A stretch of 40,424 bases of DNA from Streptomyces coryli (GTDB lineage: Bacteria; Actinomycetota; Actinomycetes; Streptomycetales; Streptomycetaceae). Below, in pieces: positions 1 through 7,940 of this stretch (its first letter is position 1; every line of letters begins with the position of its first letter). Location: assembly GCF_011044975.1 (NCBI RefSeq), contig NZ_JAAKZV010000047.1, positions 1-40,424 on the forward strand, read 5' to 3'. Both the position numbers and the translations under genes were made by a program. The notes below the pieces were generated by a model, which was given only the letters and a program-made list of their open reading frames with translations, was not told where the DNA came from and ran no database searches.

Positions 1-45
1 GACCTGGCCTCCATGGCGTACGACCACATCGCGCACGATCGCCCC

Positions 46-1077
46 ATGTCTTTCACTGCCCCGGTCCGGACGGCGGCCCTCGGGTCCGCGCTTGCAGCGA
101 GCTTCCTCCTGGCGGGGTGCGCCCAGCCAGGCGGGGGTGAGGACACCGCCGGGGGCGGGGCCCAGGCGCAGCAGGCGGTGCAGAATGTGTCGCCCTTCTG
201 GGCCGACCCGCGCAGCGACGCCGCCAAGCAGGTCGCCTCCTGGCAGAAGGCCGGGCGGGACAAGGACGCCAAGCTGCTGGAGCGGATCTCGGAGCAGCCG
301 CAGGCGGTGTGGCCGACCGGGGGCGAGGACCCGGGGCCCGACGTCAAGCAGGCGGTGGAGACGGCGGCCAGGAACAAGGCCGTGCCGGTGCTCGTCGCGT
401 ACAACATCCCGCACCGCGACTGCGGGCAGCACTCCGCGGGCGGCGCCAAGGACGCCAAGGCGTACCAGAAGTGGATCGGCGCGTTCGCCGACAACATCGA
501 GGACAACAAGGCGATCGTGATCCTCGAGCCGGACGCGGTCGCGCACCTGATCACCGGCTGCACGCCCAAGAGCGAGTACAAGGAGCGCACCCAGCTGCTC
601 TCCGGGGCGGTCGAGCGGCTGAAGAAGAAGCCGAACGTCAAGGTCTACCTCGACGCCGGCACCTCCGGGTGGGTCACGGACTACGGCAAGCTCGCCAAGC
701 CGATGTTCGACTCCGGCGTCGCGCAGGCCGACGGCTTCGCGCTGAACGTCTCCAACTTCCAGCCGACGGACGAGGTCCAGGCCTACGGGAAGCTGGTCTC
801 CAGGCGGCTCGGCAAGGCCCACTTCGTCATCGACACCAGCCGCAACGGCAACGGGCCGCTCCCCGGCAACCGCAAGAACCCCTGGTGCAACCCGCCGGGC
901 CGGGCGCTCGGCGAGCCGCCGACCACCAAGACCGGCGACAAGCTCGTCGACGCGTACCTGTGGATCAAGCACCCGGGCGACTCGGACGGTGAGTGCCGCG
1001 GCGGCCCGAAGGCCGGCGAGTGGTGGCCGGACTACGCGCTGGGTCTGGCGCGGGCCGCCGCGGCGAACGACCGCTAG
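46..1077 (+). CDS. cslZ: GH6 family endoglucanase lipoprotein (CslZ-like)
   Basis: Glycoside hydrolase family 6 enzyme, expected to cut beta-1,4-glucan outside the membrane. From the ATG at 46 the 343-aa protein starts with a lipoprotein signal (arginine-containing n-region, hydrophobic core, lipobox LAGC with Cys25), then a low-complexity Gly/Gln linker. The GH6 signatures are intact: YNIPHRDCG in the first half, ILEPDAV with the proton-donor Asp163, and DTSRNGNG near the C-terminus. The protein is catalytic domain only, with no cellulose-binding module. An ATG at 13 is in frame, but the start at 46 gives the better signal peptide and has CACGAT 6 nt upstream, so it may be leaderless. It converges on glxA, leaving 5 nt between the stops. 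In S. coelicolor/lividans the equivalent gene beside cslA-glxA is called cslZ; the symbol is by that context. Confidence 0.88.
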   Translation: MSFTAPVRTAALGSALAASFLLAGCAQPGGGEDTAGGGAQAQQAVQNVSPFWADPRSDAAKQVASWQKAGRDKDAKLLERISEQPQAVWPTGGEDPGPDVKQAVETAARNKAVPVLVAYNIPHRDCGQHSAGGAKDAKAYQKWIGAFADNIEDNKAIVILEPDAVAHLITGCTPKSEYKERTQLLSGAVERLKKKPNVKVYLDAGTSGWVTDYGKLAKPMFDSGVAQADGFALNVSNFQPTDEVQAYGKLVSRRLGKAHFVIDTSRNGNGPLPGNRKNPWCNPPGRALGEPPTTKTGDKLVDAYLWIKHPGDSDGECRGGPKAGEWWPDYALGLARAAAANDR

Positions 1078-1082
1078 AGCGT

Positions 1083-3035
1083 CTAGGGCACCTTCACCCA
1101 CTTCGCCTTCGACGGCACGCCCTTGGCGTCCGTGACGAAGAGCATGTACCAGCCGGGCGGCGCCAGCGACGTGTCCTCCGGCGTCTTGAAGGTGACCGAG
1201 TCGCCCTTCTTCGTAAGGTCAAGGGCGATCGAGCGCTGCTCGACGTCCGTGACGTGGGTGACCGCGCTCGGGCGCATCAGGCGGGCGTTCTTGACCTTCT
1301 TCGCGTCCTCCACGGTGAAGGTCGCCTTGGCGCCGCGCTCCAGCTTCTTCGGGCCCTTGCCGATGGTGAGCCGCTCGGCCTTGCCGTCGGCGGTGTGCAG
1401 ATACGGCGGCTCGTAGACCTCGATGCGCTTCTCGAACTCGCCGAGGACCGTGTTCGCCTTGTTGCCGTACAGCGGGTCGGAGCCGAAGGTCGCCACCCGG
1501 CCGTCGGGGAGCAGCATCGCCTCGGAGTGGTAGTTGCGGCCGACCGTCGGTGAGGCCGCCTTCGTGAAGCGGTTCTTCTCCGGGTCGTAGATCTGCGACT
1601 TGAAGACGTCGCTGTTGGAGCGGCCGCGGTAGTCCTTCGAGCCGCCGGTGGTGAAGACCGAGTCGTCCGGCATGATCACGCTGTTGAGATAGCGGGTCCC
1701 TTGCGGGAGGTCCGGGCCCTTCTTGAAGGAAGGGGTCTCCTTCATCAGGTCCACCACCGCGGTGCGCGGCGTGGCCTTCTTGGACTCGCCGACCCCGCCG
1801 CCGCCGAGGATCATCACCTTCTGGTCCTGGGCCGGGGGCAGCAGCAGCGAGCTGGAGGTCTCGGTCTCGTCCTTGTCGGTGAGGCCCGGGACCGGGGTGA
1901 ACTTGTTCTTCTTCACGTCCCAGGTGCCGGGCTGGCGGCCGCGGTCGGCGGCGCCGTAGCCGGCGTTGGAGCCGGAGTAGAAGAGCTTGCCGCCCTTGGT
2001 GAGGAAGAGCGCCGGGTAGGTCGGGAAGTAGCGCTTGGGGCCCTTGGTCCACTTCCTGGTCTTCGGGTCGTAGATCTCGTTGTCGCCCTGCAGGATCTCG
2101 CCGATGTCGTCGAGGCCCGAGACCGCCATCACCTTGCCGTTGGCGAGGGTCACCAGCGTCGGGTACCAGCGGGCGGCGTCCATGGCCTCGACGCGCTCGT
2201 ACTTCTCCGTCTCCGGGTTGAACTCGAAGGCGTCGCGGATGCCCTGGAAGTCCTGCTTCTCCAGGGTCATGCGCTGGGCGAGGCCGTAGACATTGTCGAG
2301 GTCCTTGCCCTGCAGACCCTCCACCGTGTACTGCGAGGGGCGGTTGTTGACCGCCTCCCGGCCCTTGTCCACCGCCTCGACGAAGACCTTCGCCTCGCTG
2401 GCCTTGACGGTGACCTTGCCCTTCTTGCCGTTCGACTTCTTCTTCGCCTTCGGCAGGTCGACGGGGAAGGCGGTGCGGTACTCGATGCCGGCCGCGGATA
2501 TGAAGCGGGTGCCCTTGGGCAGCCGGTGCTTCTTCTCCGGGTCCTCGTTCTTGACCACCATCCGGCCGCCGGCCTTCTCCACGTCGCCGTGCAGCTTCTC
2601 GTAGCGGGCGGTGCCGCCGGCGACCAGCAGATTCCCGCTGGGCAGCTGCGCGTGGCCGGCGCAGAACATGTCGGCGGGGGTGGGGATCTTCTTGTACGTG
2701 TTCTTCTCCGGGTCCCACAGGACGGTCTTGAACTCGCCCGCGTCGAACTGCTCCTGCTTGTTCCCGGAGCCCGCGACCAGCAGCACTTTGCCGGTGTGCA
2801 GCAGGGCGGCGTGGATGGAGTTCAGCCGGTAGCCGTCGGGGACGTCCATCAGCCCCCAGCTGCCGTACTGGGCCTTGTACTTCGGCTGCGAGATCACGTA
2901 GTCGTGGTACTGCTCCTTGGCGAAGCCGTACGTCGCGGGCGCGTTCATCGCCGCGAGCAGCACGATCACGCCGCCGCCGACGGCGGTCTTCTTCAGGTTC
3001 AGGCGCTTGCGCTTGCTGTCCCCGTGATCAGGCAT
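1083..3035 (-). CDS. glxA: GlxA-type copper radical oxidase (galactose-oxidase-like)
   Basis: A 650-aa mononuclear copper radical oxidase that in Streptomyces acts with CslA on the tip glycan. The basic N-terminus (KRKRLNLKK) is followed by one hydrophobic segment (about residues 17-37), so it is exported or membrane-anchored. The body is a kelch-type propeller with a galactose-oxidase-like C-terminal domain. By alignment to galactose oxidase from memory, the cofactor residues are present: Cys125 in DMFCAGHAQLP, Tyr291 after Trp290 in ARWYPTL (the Tyr-Cys crosslink partner), Tyr502-His503 in NYHSEAMLLPDGRV, and His594 in AVTHVTDVEQRS. It overlaps the end of cslA by 8 nt, so the two are translationally coupled. 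Oxidising terminal hydroxyls of the glycan is the accepted family role; the exact substrate cannot be read from sequence. Confidence 0.93.
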   Translation of the reverse strand: MPDHGDSKRKRLNLKKTAVGGGVIVLLAAMNAPATYGFAKEQYHDYVISQPKYKAQYGSWGLMDVPDGYRLNSIHAALLHTGKVLLVAGSGNKQEQFDAGEFKTVLWDPEKNTYKKIPTPADMFCAGHAQLPSGNLLVAGGTARYEKLHGDVEKAGGRMVVKNEDPEKKHRLPKGTRFISAAGIEYRTAFPVDLPKAKKKSNGKKGKVTVKASEAKVFVEAVDKGREAVNNRPSQYTVEGLQGKDLDNVYGLAQRMTLEKQDFQGIRDAFEFNPETEKYERVEAMDAARWYPTLVTLANGKVMAVSGLDDIGEILQGDNEIYDPKTRKWTKGPKRYFPTYPALFLTKGGKLFYSGSNAGYGAADRGRQPGTWDVKKNKFTPVPGLTDKDETETSSSLLLPPAQDQKVMILGGGGVGESKKATPRTAVVDLMKETPSFKKGPDLPQGTRYLNSVIMPDDSVFTTGGSKDYRGRSNSDVFKSQIYDPEKNRFTKAASPTVGRNYHSEAMLLPDGRVATFGSDPLYGNKANTVLGEFEKRIEVYEPPYLHTADGKAERLTIGKGPKKLERGAKATFTVEDAKKVKNARLMRPSAVTHVTDVEQRSIALDLTKKGDSVTFKTPEDTSLAPPGWYMLFVTDAKGVPSKAKWVKVP

Positions 3036-4848
3036 CTGCGATCAGCTCCCCACTCGTCGTCAGTGCGGGGTCCGGCTCCCCCGCCGGTTCCTTGATTTCC
3101 TTGGCGAGGGACACCCCGCGGCGCGGCCGCTGCACATCGGCGAGCTCCGGCGCCTCGGCGGCCCGGGTCGCCCGCCTGTCCCGCAGCAGGCACCAGCCCC
3201 AGATCGCCGCCGGCGCGATGGCGATGCCGGTGCCGAGCACCGTCCAGGTCCGCATCGCCACATGCGTGTTGTTGAAGACGATCGAGGCGAGGAACGAAAC
3301 CGCCAGCAGCGCCGCCCAGGACAGGTGGATACGGAAGGTCGCCAGCCGGTCCGGACTGGCCGTGGCGCCCTTCGGCGTCACCACGAACTTGCTCGGCCGC
3401 CGCAGCACCGCGTCCACGAAGGACTTGAAGTAGATCGGCGCCGACATCGCCGACATCGCCATGCCCGCCACGCCGCCGGAGCCCTCCGGCTCGTGCGGGG
3501 AGACGTTGTGCCGCCGGTTCCACATGTAGAGCCCGATCTGCAGCGCGGCGGCATCGGCGTAGAGCATCAGCCAGACCTCGCTGGGCACCTGGGTGCCGGA
3601 GGCGCCGAGCCACAGGAAGAGCACGCAACTGAGCGCGCCGAGCAGCCAGTTGACCGCCGTCATCGGGTAGTAGGCGAGCATCAGCGAGTAGCTGGCGAGC
3701 CGCCCGACGGGGAAGCGCTCTTCCCCGCGCCCGTACTGATTGATGAGCGTCTCGTACGTGCCCCGCGACCAGCGCATCTGCTGGGTGAAGAAGTCCGTCC
3801 AGGACTCCGGGCCCTCGCCGACGGCGAGCACGTCGGGGGTGTAGACGGAGCGCCAGCGCTGCCCGGTCTCCGGGTTGCGGGTGCGGTGCAGCTCGAAGCC
3901 GGTGGCCATGTCCTCGGTGATCGAGTCGTAGAGGCCGCCGATGCCCTTGACCGCGGATATCCGTACGGCGTTGTTGGTGCCGACGAACATCGGGGCGCCG
4001 TAGCGGTTGCCCGCCCGCTGGATCAGCGCGTGGAAGAGGAACTGCTGCGACTCCGCGAATTTGGTGACGGTGGCGTCGTAGTTCCCGTAGACCTGCGGGC
4101 CGACGACGAAGGCGATGTCCTCGTCGCGGAAGTAGCCGAGCATCCGCTCCAGGAAGTTCGGCTGCGGGACGTGGTCGGTGTCGACCGAGGCGAAGAAGTC
4201 ATAGGCGTCGCCGTGCGCCTCGAGCCAGGCGTTGTAGTTGCCGTGCTTGGTCTTGGCCTTGTTACGGCCCTCGGGCTGGTTCCACTTTTCGACGCCCTTG
4301 CGGGAGAAGTGCCTGACGCCCAGCTCTTCGCAGAGCGCCCGGGCCTCGGGGTCATTGCCCTCGTCCAGCAGCCAGACGTGCAGGGTGCCCGGGTGGTGCA
4401 TGTTCACCGCGCCCGTCAGGGTCGCCCGCACCATCGCTATGGGCTCCTTGCCCGGCACGTAGGTGGTGAGGAAGGCGACCTTGGTGCCCTTCGCGGGCGG
4501 GACGGGTATCGGGTCGCGGGCGACCATGGTCGCGTGCGCGATCGAGACGACGTTGATGAGCCGGAACGCCTCGATCAGGAAGATCGAGAGCAGCATGACG
4601 GCGTCCGCGGCTATCAGCCAGAACGGGGCGCCGTGGCGCTCGGTCCAGTGCGACGGCCAGACCAGGTACAGCAGCAGCACCAGCGACAGCACCGGGGCGA
4701 GCGCCATCAGGGCTATCGCGCGTATCCGGTGCGGCTCCTGGGAGAGCAGGCTCCGGTACTGAACGCGATACGTTCCGTCCGGGGCCGGTTCGGTCAGCGG
4801 TCCCGCGAGACGGCTGAATTTCTCGTAGTCGTAGCCCCTCGGCTGCAC
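3028..4848 (-). CDS. cslA: Cellulose-synthase-like GT2 glycosyltransferase CslA
   Basis: A 606-aa processive family-2 glycosyltransferase in the cytoplasmic membrane that builds the beta-glucan-like polymer at Streptomyces hyphal tips. It has two N-terminal membrane segments (about residues 45-100), a cytoplasmic GT-A domain, then several C-terminal membrane segments forming the export channel. Catalytic motifs are complete: SVDTD with Asp223/Asp225, SITED with Asp313, and QQMRW at 356-360. I see no PilZ domain, so direct c-di-GMP control is not indicated. The start is GTG at 4848 with GGAGGG just upstream. It is first in an operon with glxA. The upstream 91 nt hold a plausible TAGGAC -10 box about 35 nt before the GTG. 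Confidence 0.93.
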   Translation of the reverse strand: MQPRGYDYEKFSRLAGPLTEPAPDGTYRVQYRSLLSQEPHRIRAIALMALAPVLSLVLLLYLVWPSHWTERHGAPFWLIAADAVMLLSIFLIEAFRLINVVSIAHATMVARDPIPVPPAKGTKVAFLTTYVPGKEPIAMVRATLTGAVNMHHPGTLHVWLLDEGNDPEARALCEELGVRHFSRKGVEKWNQPEGRNKAKTKHGNYNAWLEAHGDAYDFFASVDTDHVPQPNFLERMLGYFRDEDIAFVVGPQVYGNYDATVTKFAESQQFLFHALIQRAGNRYGAPMFVGTNNAVRISAVKGIGGLYDSITEDMATGFELHRTRNPETGQRWRSVYTPDVLAVGEGPESWTDFFTQQMRWSRGTYETLINQYGRGEERFPVGRLASYSLMLAYYPMTAVNWLLGALSCVLFLWLGASGTQVPSEVWLMLYADAAALQIGLYMWNRRHNVSPHEPEGSGGVAGMAMSAMSAPIYFKSFVDAVLRRPSKFVVTPKGATASPDRLATFRIHLSWAALLAVSFLASIVFNNTHVAMRTWTVLGTGIAIAPAAIWGWCLLRDRRATRAAEAPELADVQRPRRGVSLAKEIKEPAGEPDPALTTSGELIADA

Positions 4849-4939
4849 AATCCCTCCGGCTGATCGACGAAGCCGACAGTCCTACCCAAATAGGGACATG
4901 AGGGTGTGTCGAGCCGGAGGGGGCCGAACGATTCAGCGA

Positions 4940-5272
4940 TCAAGCAGCCTGGCGTGCCTGCGCGGCGATCACCGACGCCTCGCTCTCCCGGCGGAGCATG
5001 CGGTCGGCGAAGAAGCCGCCGGTCGGGAGGACGGAGAGGATGAAGTAGATCGCGCCCTTCTTGAAGTCCCACTTCGAGCGGTTCCAGGCGTCCGCGAGGA
5101 AGAGGACGTACGCGATGAAGAGGACGCCGTGGATCGCGCCCATCACCGGCACGGCATTGAAGTCGGTGGTCCGCTTGAGCACCGAGCAGACGAGCAGCAG
5201 CAGGAAGGACACGGCCTCGGGTCCGGAGACCAGGCGGAGGCGGCGCTGGGCGGCGGCGGTCTTGATGTCCAT
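4940..5272 (-). CDS. DUF3817 integral membrane protein
   Basis: A 110-aa membrane protein with three hydrophobic segments (about residues 17-32, 45-62, 72-86) and the family pattern of an IHG motif (GAIHGVLFIAYVLFLAD) followed by a short basic loop and an LPTGGFFADR segment. This matches actinobacterial DUF3817 proteins, whose function is unknown. The start is ATG at 5272; the open frame runs further upstream but that part is low-quality sequence. It reads toward cslA with a 91-nt gap and diverges from the first AIM24 gene. It is a paralogue of the product at 10837-11175, and both lie near MarR genes. Confidence 0.85.
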   Translation of the reverse strand: MDIKTAAAQRRLRLVSGPEAVSFLLLLVCSVLKRTTDFNAVPVMGAIHGVLFIAYVLFLADAWNRSKWDFKKGAIYFILSVLPTGGFFADRMLRRESEASVIAAQARQAA

Positions 5273-5378
5273 GGAGAACCTTCGGTCCGGGGGCTTCGGC
5301 TTGTGCAGGGGTTCACAAGCTCCTTGCCATTGTGCCAAGCCTTTCCGTACGCCCTTCTCCGGGGGCATCCGCGCCGGA

Positions 5379-5392
5379 TACCGTCGCATCCG
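5379..5392 (+). promoter_or_regulatory. -10 box and leaderless start of first AIM24 gene
   Basis: TACCGT (5379-5384) fits the TAnnnT -10 consensus and is followed by exactly 7 nt and then the GTG at 5392. No Shine-Dalgarno sequence precedes the GTG. Transcription would begin at or next to the start codon. Confidence 0.6.
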
Positions 5393-6030
5393 TGGCGGAC
5401 TTCACACTCCAGGGGAGCAAGGTGCTCGCCGTCCGGATGGGCGGCGACTCCGTAAAAGCGAAGAACGGCGCCATGGTCGCGTACGACGGTCAGATGGCCT
5501 TCAAGCGGCTCAGTGGCGGCGGCGAGGGGATACGGGGGATGGTGACCCGGCGGCTGGCCGGCGAGTCCATGACGATGATGGAGGTCAAGGGGACGGGGAC
5601 CTGCTATTTCGCGGACCGGGCGAGTGAGATCAACCTCGTCCAGCTGGGCGGCGAGAAGCTTTGGGTAGAGGCCAGCAATCTGCTCTGCACCGACGGCGGC
5701 CTGCGCACCGGCACCGCCTTCACCGGCCTGCGCGGCGCCAGCCAGGGCAACGGCCTCTTCACCACCACGCTGGAGGGCGCGGGCACGGCCGCGATCATGT
5801 CCGACGGCCCCGCGGTGGTGCTGCGGGTGGCGCCCGGCATGCCGCTGACGGTGGACCCGGGTGCGTACGTGGCGCACACCGGCAATCTCACCCAGCAGTT
5901 CCAGTCGGGCGTGAACTTCCGCACCGTCATCGGTGAGGGCGGCGGCGAGGCGTTCCAGATCCGGTTCGAGGGGGACGGGCTCGTGTACGTGCAGCCCAGC
6001 GAGCGCAACACGATCGGGGGCGACGTCTGA
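5392..6030 (+). CDS. AIM24 family protein, copy 1
   Basis: A 212-aa protein of the AIM24 family (beta-rich fold, named from a yeast mitochondrial protein; bacterial role unclear). It has no signal peptide or membrane segment, so it is probably cytoplasmic. Family features include VAYDGQMAFKR near residue 25-35, a GxGIRGMVTRRLAGE segment, repeated Gly-rich turns, and VDPGAYVAHTGNL leading into GEGGGEAFQIRFEGDGLVYVQPSE at the end. The chosen GTG start (5392) gives MADFTLQGSKVLAV, typical of the family; the upstream in-frame ATG at 5332 lies in the promoter. The stop overlaps the start of copy 2 (TGATG). Confidence 0.85.
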   Translation: MADFTLQGSKVLAVRMGGDSVKAKNGAMVAYDGQMAFKRLSGGGEGIRGMVTRRLAGESMTMMEVKGTGTCYFADRASEINLVQLGGEKLWVEASNLLCTDGGLRTGTAFTGLRGASQGNGLFTTTLEGAGTAAIMSDGPAVVLRVAPGMPLTVDPGAYVAHTGNLTQQFQSGVNFRTVIGEGGGEAFQIRFEGDGLVYVQPSERNTIGGDV

Positions 6031-6680
6031 TGCCGTTCACCCAGGTCAACAGCAAGGTCGTGCAGGCGAAGATCCAGGCCGGGCAGCGGCTGTACAGCCA
6101 GCGCGGCGCGATGCTCGCCTACTCCGGCGCGGTCTCTTTCACTCCGGACCTGGCAGGCGGCCAGGGCGGCATCGGCGGCATGATCGGCCGCCGGGTGGCG
6201 AACGAGGCCACGCCGCTGATGACGGTCGAGGGCGACGGCACGGTGATGTTCGGCCACGGCGGCCACCACATCGAGGTCATCGAGCTGTCCGGCGAGACCC
6301 TCTACGTCGAGGCCGACCGGCTGCTTGCCTTCGACGGGCAGCTGCGCCAGGGCACGATGTTCATGGGCCAGCAGGGCGGCGTCATGGGCATGGTCCGCGG
6401 CCAGGTCACCGGCCAGGGCCTCTTCACCACCACCCTCGCGGGCAACGGCGCGGCGGCCGTGATGGCGCACGGCGGGGTGCTGGCCCTGCCCGTAACGCCG
6501 CAGTCGCCGGTCCATGTGGACCCGCAGGCCTACGTCGCGCACCGCGGCGAGCTGCAGAACAAGCTGACCACCGCGCTCGGCTGGCGCGAGATGGTCGGCC
6601 GCGGCTCAGGAGAGGGCTTCCAGCTGGAGCTGACCGGCAGCGGCACGGTGTACGTACAAGCCTCGGAGGAAAAGCTGTGA
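6030..6680 (+). CDS. AIM24 family protein, copy 2
   Basis: A 216-aa AIM24-family protein, clearly homologous to its upstream neighbour along its whole length (MLAYSGAVSFTPDL, GGMIGRRVANEATPLMTVEGDGTVMFG, VDPQAYVAHRGELQNKL, GSGEGFQLELTGSGTVYVQASE). The ATG sits inside TGATG at the stop of copy 1, and its own stop overlaps the GTG of copy 3, so the three are translationally coupled and probably made in equal amounts. No signal peptide is visible. The function is not known; a hetero-oligomer with its neighbours is an inference. Confidence 0.88.
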   Translation: MPFTQVNSKVVQAKIQAGQRLYSQRGAMLAYSGAVSFTPDLAGGQGGIGGMIGRRVANEATPLMTVEGDGTVMFGHGGHHIEVIELSGETLYVEADRLLAFDGQLRQGTMFMGQQGGVMGMVRGQVTGQGLFTTTLAGNGAAAVMAHGGVLALPVTPQSPVHVDPQAYVAHRGELQNKLTTALGWREMVGRGSGEGFQLELTGSGTVYVQASEEKL

Positions 6681-7411
6681 CACCCCCCGTATCAGCTCCT
6701 GTGATCCACGACGTCAACACGCTGCCCTCCGGGGACAACGTCAACCCGTACGCCTTTAGCGTGGACGTGCAGGGCCAGTGGTTCCTGCAGAAGGGGAAGA
6801 TGATCGCCTATTACGGGCAGCTCTCCTTCGACGGCGTCGGCCACGGCCGCTTCGACCGGCTGCTCGCCGGATCCTTCCATTCGCCGATGCACGCGGCGGA
6901 CTGGGTGGTGGCCGAGGGCAGCGGAAAGATGCTGCTCGCGGACCGGTCGTTCGACATCAACTCCTACGACCTCGACGACGGCAACCTCACCATCCGCTCC
7001 GGGAATCTGCTCGCCTACGAGCCCGGCCTGGCGCTGAAGCAGTCAATCATCCCGGGCTTCCTCACCCTGATCGGTACGGGGAAGTTCGTCGCCGCGTCCA
7101 ACGGACCGGTGATCTTCGCCGAGCCGCCGATCCGGGTCGACCCGGAGGCGCTGGTCGGCTGGGCCGACTGCCCGTCGCCCTGCCATCACTACGACCACCA
7201 GTACCTGCGCGGCGTCCTCGGCGGCGTGCGCAGGCTCACTGGCCTGGGCGGGGCGTCGGGGGAGGAGCACCAGTACGAGTTCGTCGGCGCCGGGACGGTG
7301 CTGCTGCAGTCCTCGGAGCAGGTGATGGCGGCGCGCCCGACGGGCGCCACGCCGGGTCAACAAGGCGTTCCACGGCAGCGCGGCGGCGTCGGAGGCCTGC
7401 TCGATATGTGA
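6677..7411 (+). CDS. AIM24 family protein, copy 3 (divergent)
   Basis: A 244-aa AIM24-family protein, more diverged than the other two. The start is GTG at 6677, overlapping the previous stop (GTGA) and preceded by GGAGGA at 6665-6670. Family features are present: KMIAYYGQLSFDG, LLADRSFDINSYDLDDGNLTIRSGNLLAYEPGL and a final GAGTVLLQSSEQV. It differs by an inserted CPSPCHHYDHQYLRG segment before the last strand pair, with two Cys and three His close together, which could bind a metal (inference). It also has a Gly/Arg-rich 25-residue tail. It is the last gene of the AIM24 operon. Confidence 0.85.
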   Translation: MTPPVSAPVIHDVNTLPSGDNVNPYAFSVDVQGQWFLQKGKMIAYYGQLSFDGVGHGRFDRLLAGSFHSPMHAADWVVAEGSGKMLLADRSFDINSYDLDDGNLTIRSGNLLAYEPGLALKQSIIPGFLTLIGTGKFVAASNGPVIFAEPPIRVDPEALVGWADCPSPCHHYDHQYLRGVLGGVRRLTGLGGASGEEHQYEFVGAGTVLLQSSEQVMAARPTGATPGQQGVPRQRGGVGGLLDM

Positions 7412-7415
7412 GCCA

Positions 7416-7421
7416 TACTCT
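7416..7421 (+). promoter_or_regulatory. Putative -10 box of MarR gene
   Basis: TACTCT just after the AIM24 operon fits TAnnnT. A transcript from it would have a leader of about 40 nt before the ATG at 7467. No clear -35 is visible. Confidence 0.35.
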
Positions 7422-7466
7422 GCGGCGCCCCGTCCCCCAAGACCCGCTGCGTAGGTGCCCGTCCAG

Positions 7467-7925
7467 ATGAAGACTCGATGGCTGAGTGATTCGGAACAGC
7501 GTGCCTGGCGCACCCATCTCGAGGTGAGCCGCATGCTGATGTATCAGCTGGAACGGGACCTGCAGCCCTACGGCCTGACGAACAACGACTACGAGATCCT
7601 GGTCAACCTCTCGGAGGCGGACGGCCGCCGGATGCGCATGAGCGATCTGGCGGCCGCCACGCTGCAGTCCAAGAGCCGGCTCTCGCACCAGATCACCCGG
7701 ATGGAGAGCACCGGTCTGGTACGGCGCGAGCACTGCGAGTCGGACCGCCGCGGTCTCTTCGCCTGCCTGACCGACCAGGGTTGGCAGACGATACAGCGGG
7801 TGTCCCCGCACCATGTCGCGTCGGTCCGCAAGCACTTCATCGACCTGCTGACGCCCGACCAGCTGGAGACCGTGCACAAGGCCCTGAGTCCGGTGGCCGG
7901 CCGGCTGCGGGAGCTCAGGTCGTAG
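7467..7925 (+). CDS. MarR family transcriptional regulator
   Basis: A 152-aa winged-helix regulator of the MarR family, expected to act as a dimer. It has an N-terminal helix (WLSDSEQRAWRTHLEVSRML), a recognition region MSDLAAATLQSKSRLSHQITRMESTGLVRR, and a wing with CESDRRGLFACLTDQG. No ligand can be inferred. An in-frame GTG at 7455 is an alternative start; the ATG at 7467 has GTAGG about 11 nt upstream. It follows the AIM24 operon after 55 nt and converges on the ArsR-type gene with 15 nt between stops. Whether it controls the AIM24 genes cannot be told from sequence. Confidence 0.9.
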   Translation: MKTRWLSDSEQRAWRTHLEVSRMLMYQLERDLQPYGLTNNDYEILVNLSEADGRRMRMSDLAAATLQSKSRLSHQITRMESTGLVRREHCESDRRGLFACLTDQGWQTIQRVSPHHVASVRKHFIDLLTPDQLETVHKALSPVAGRLRELRS

Positions 7926-7940
7926 GACAGGCTCCAGGCC

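Noticed and set aside
1701-3095. Long plus-strand frame opposite glxA
   Set aside because: Antisense shadow of a well-identified gene; Leu/Val/Arg-rich product with no family features.
3262-4863. 533-codon plus-strand frame opposite cslA
   Set aside because: Mirror of GC-biased codons in cslA; no recognisable domain.
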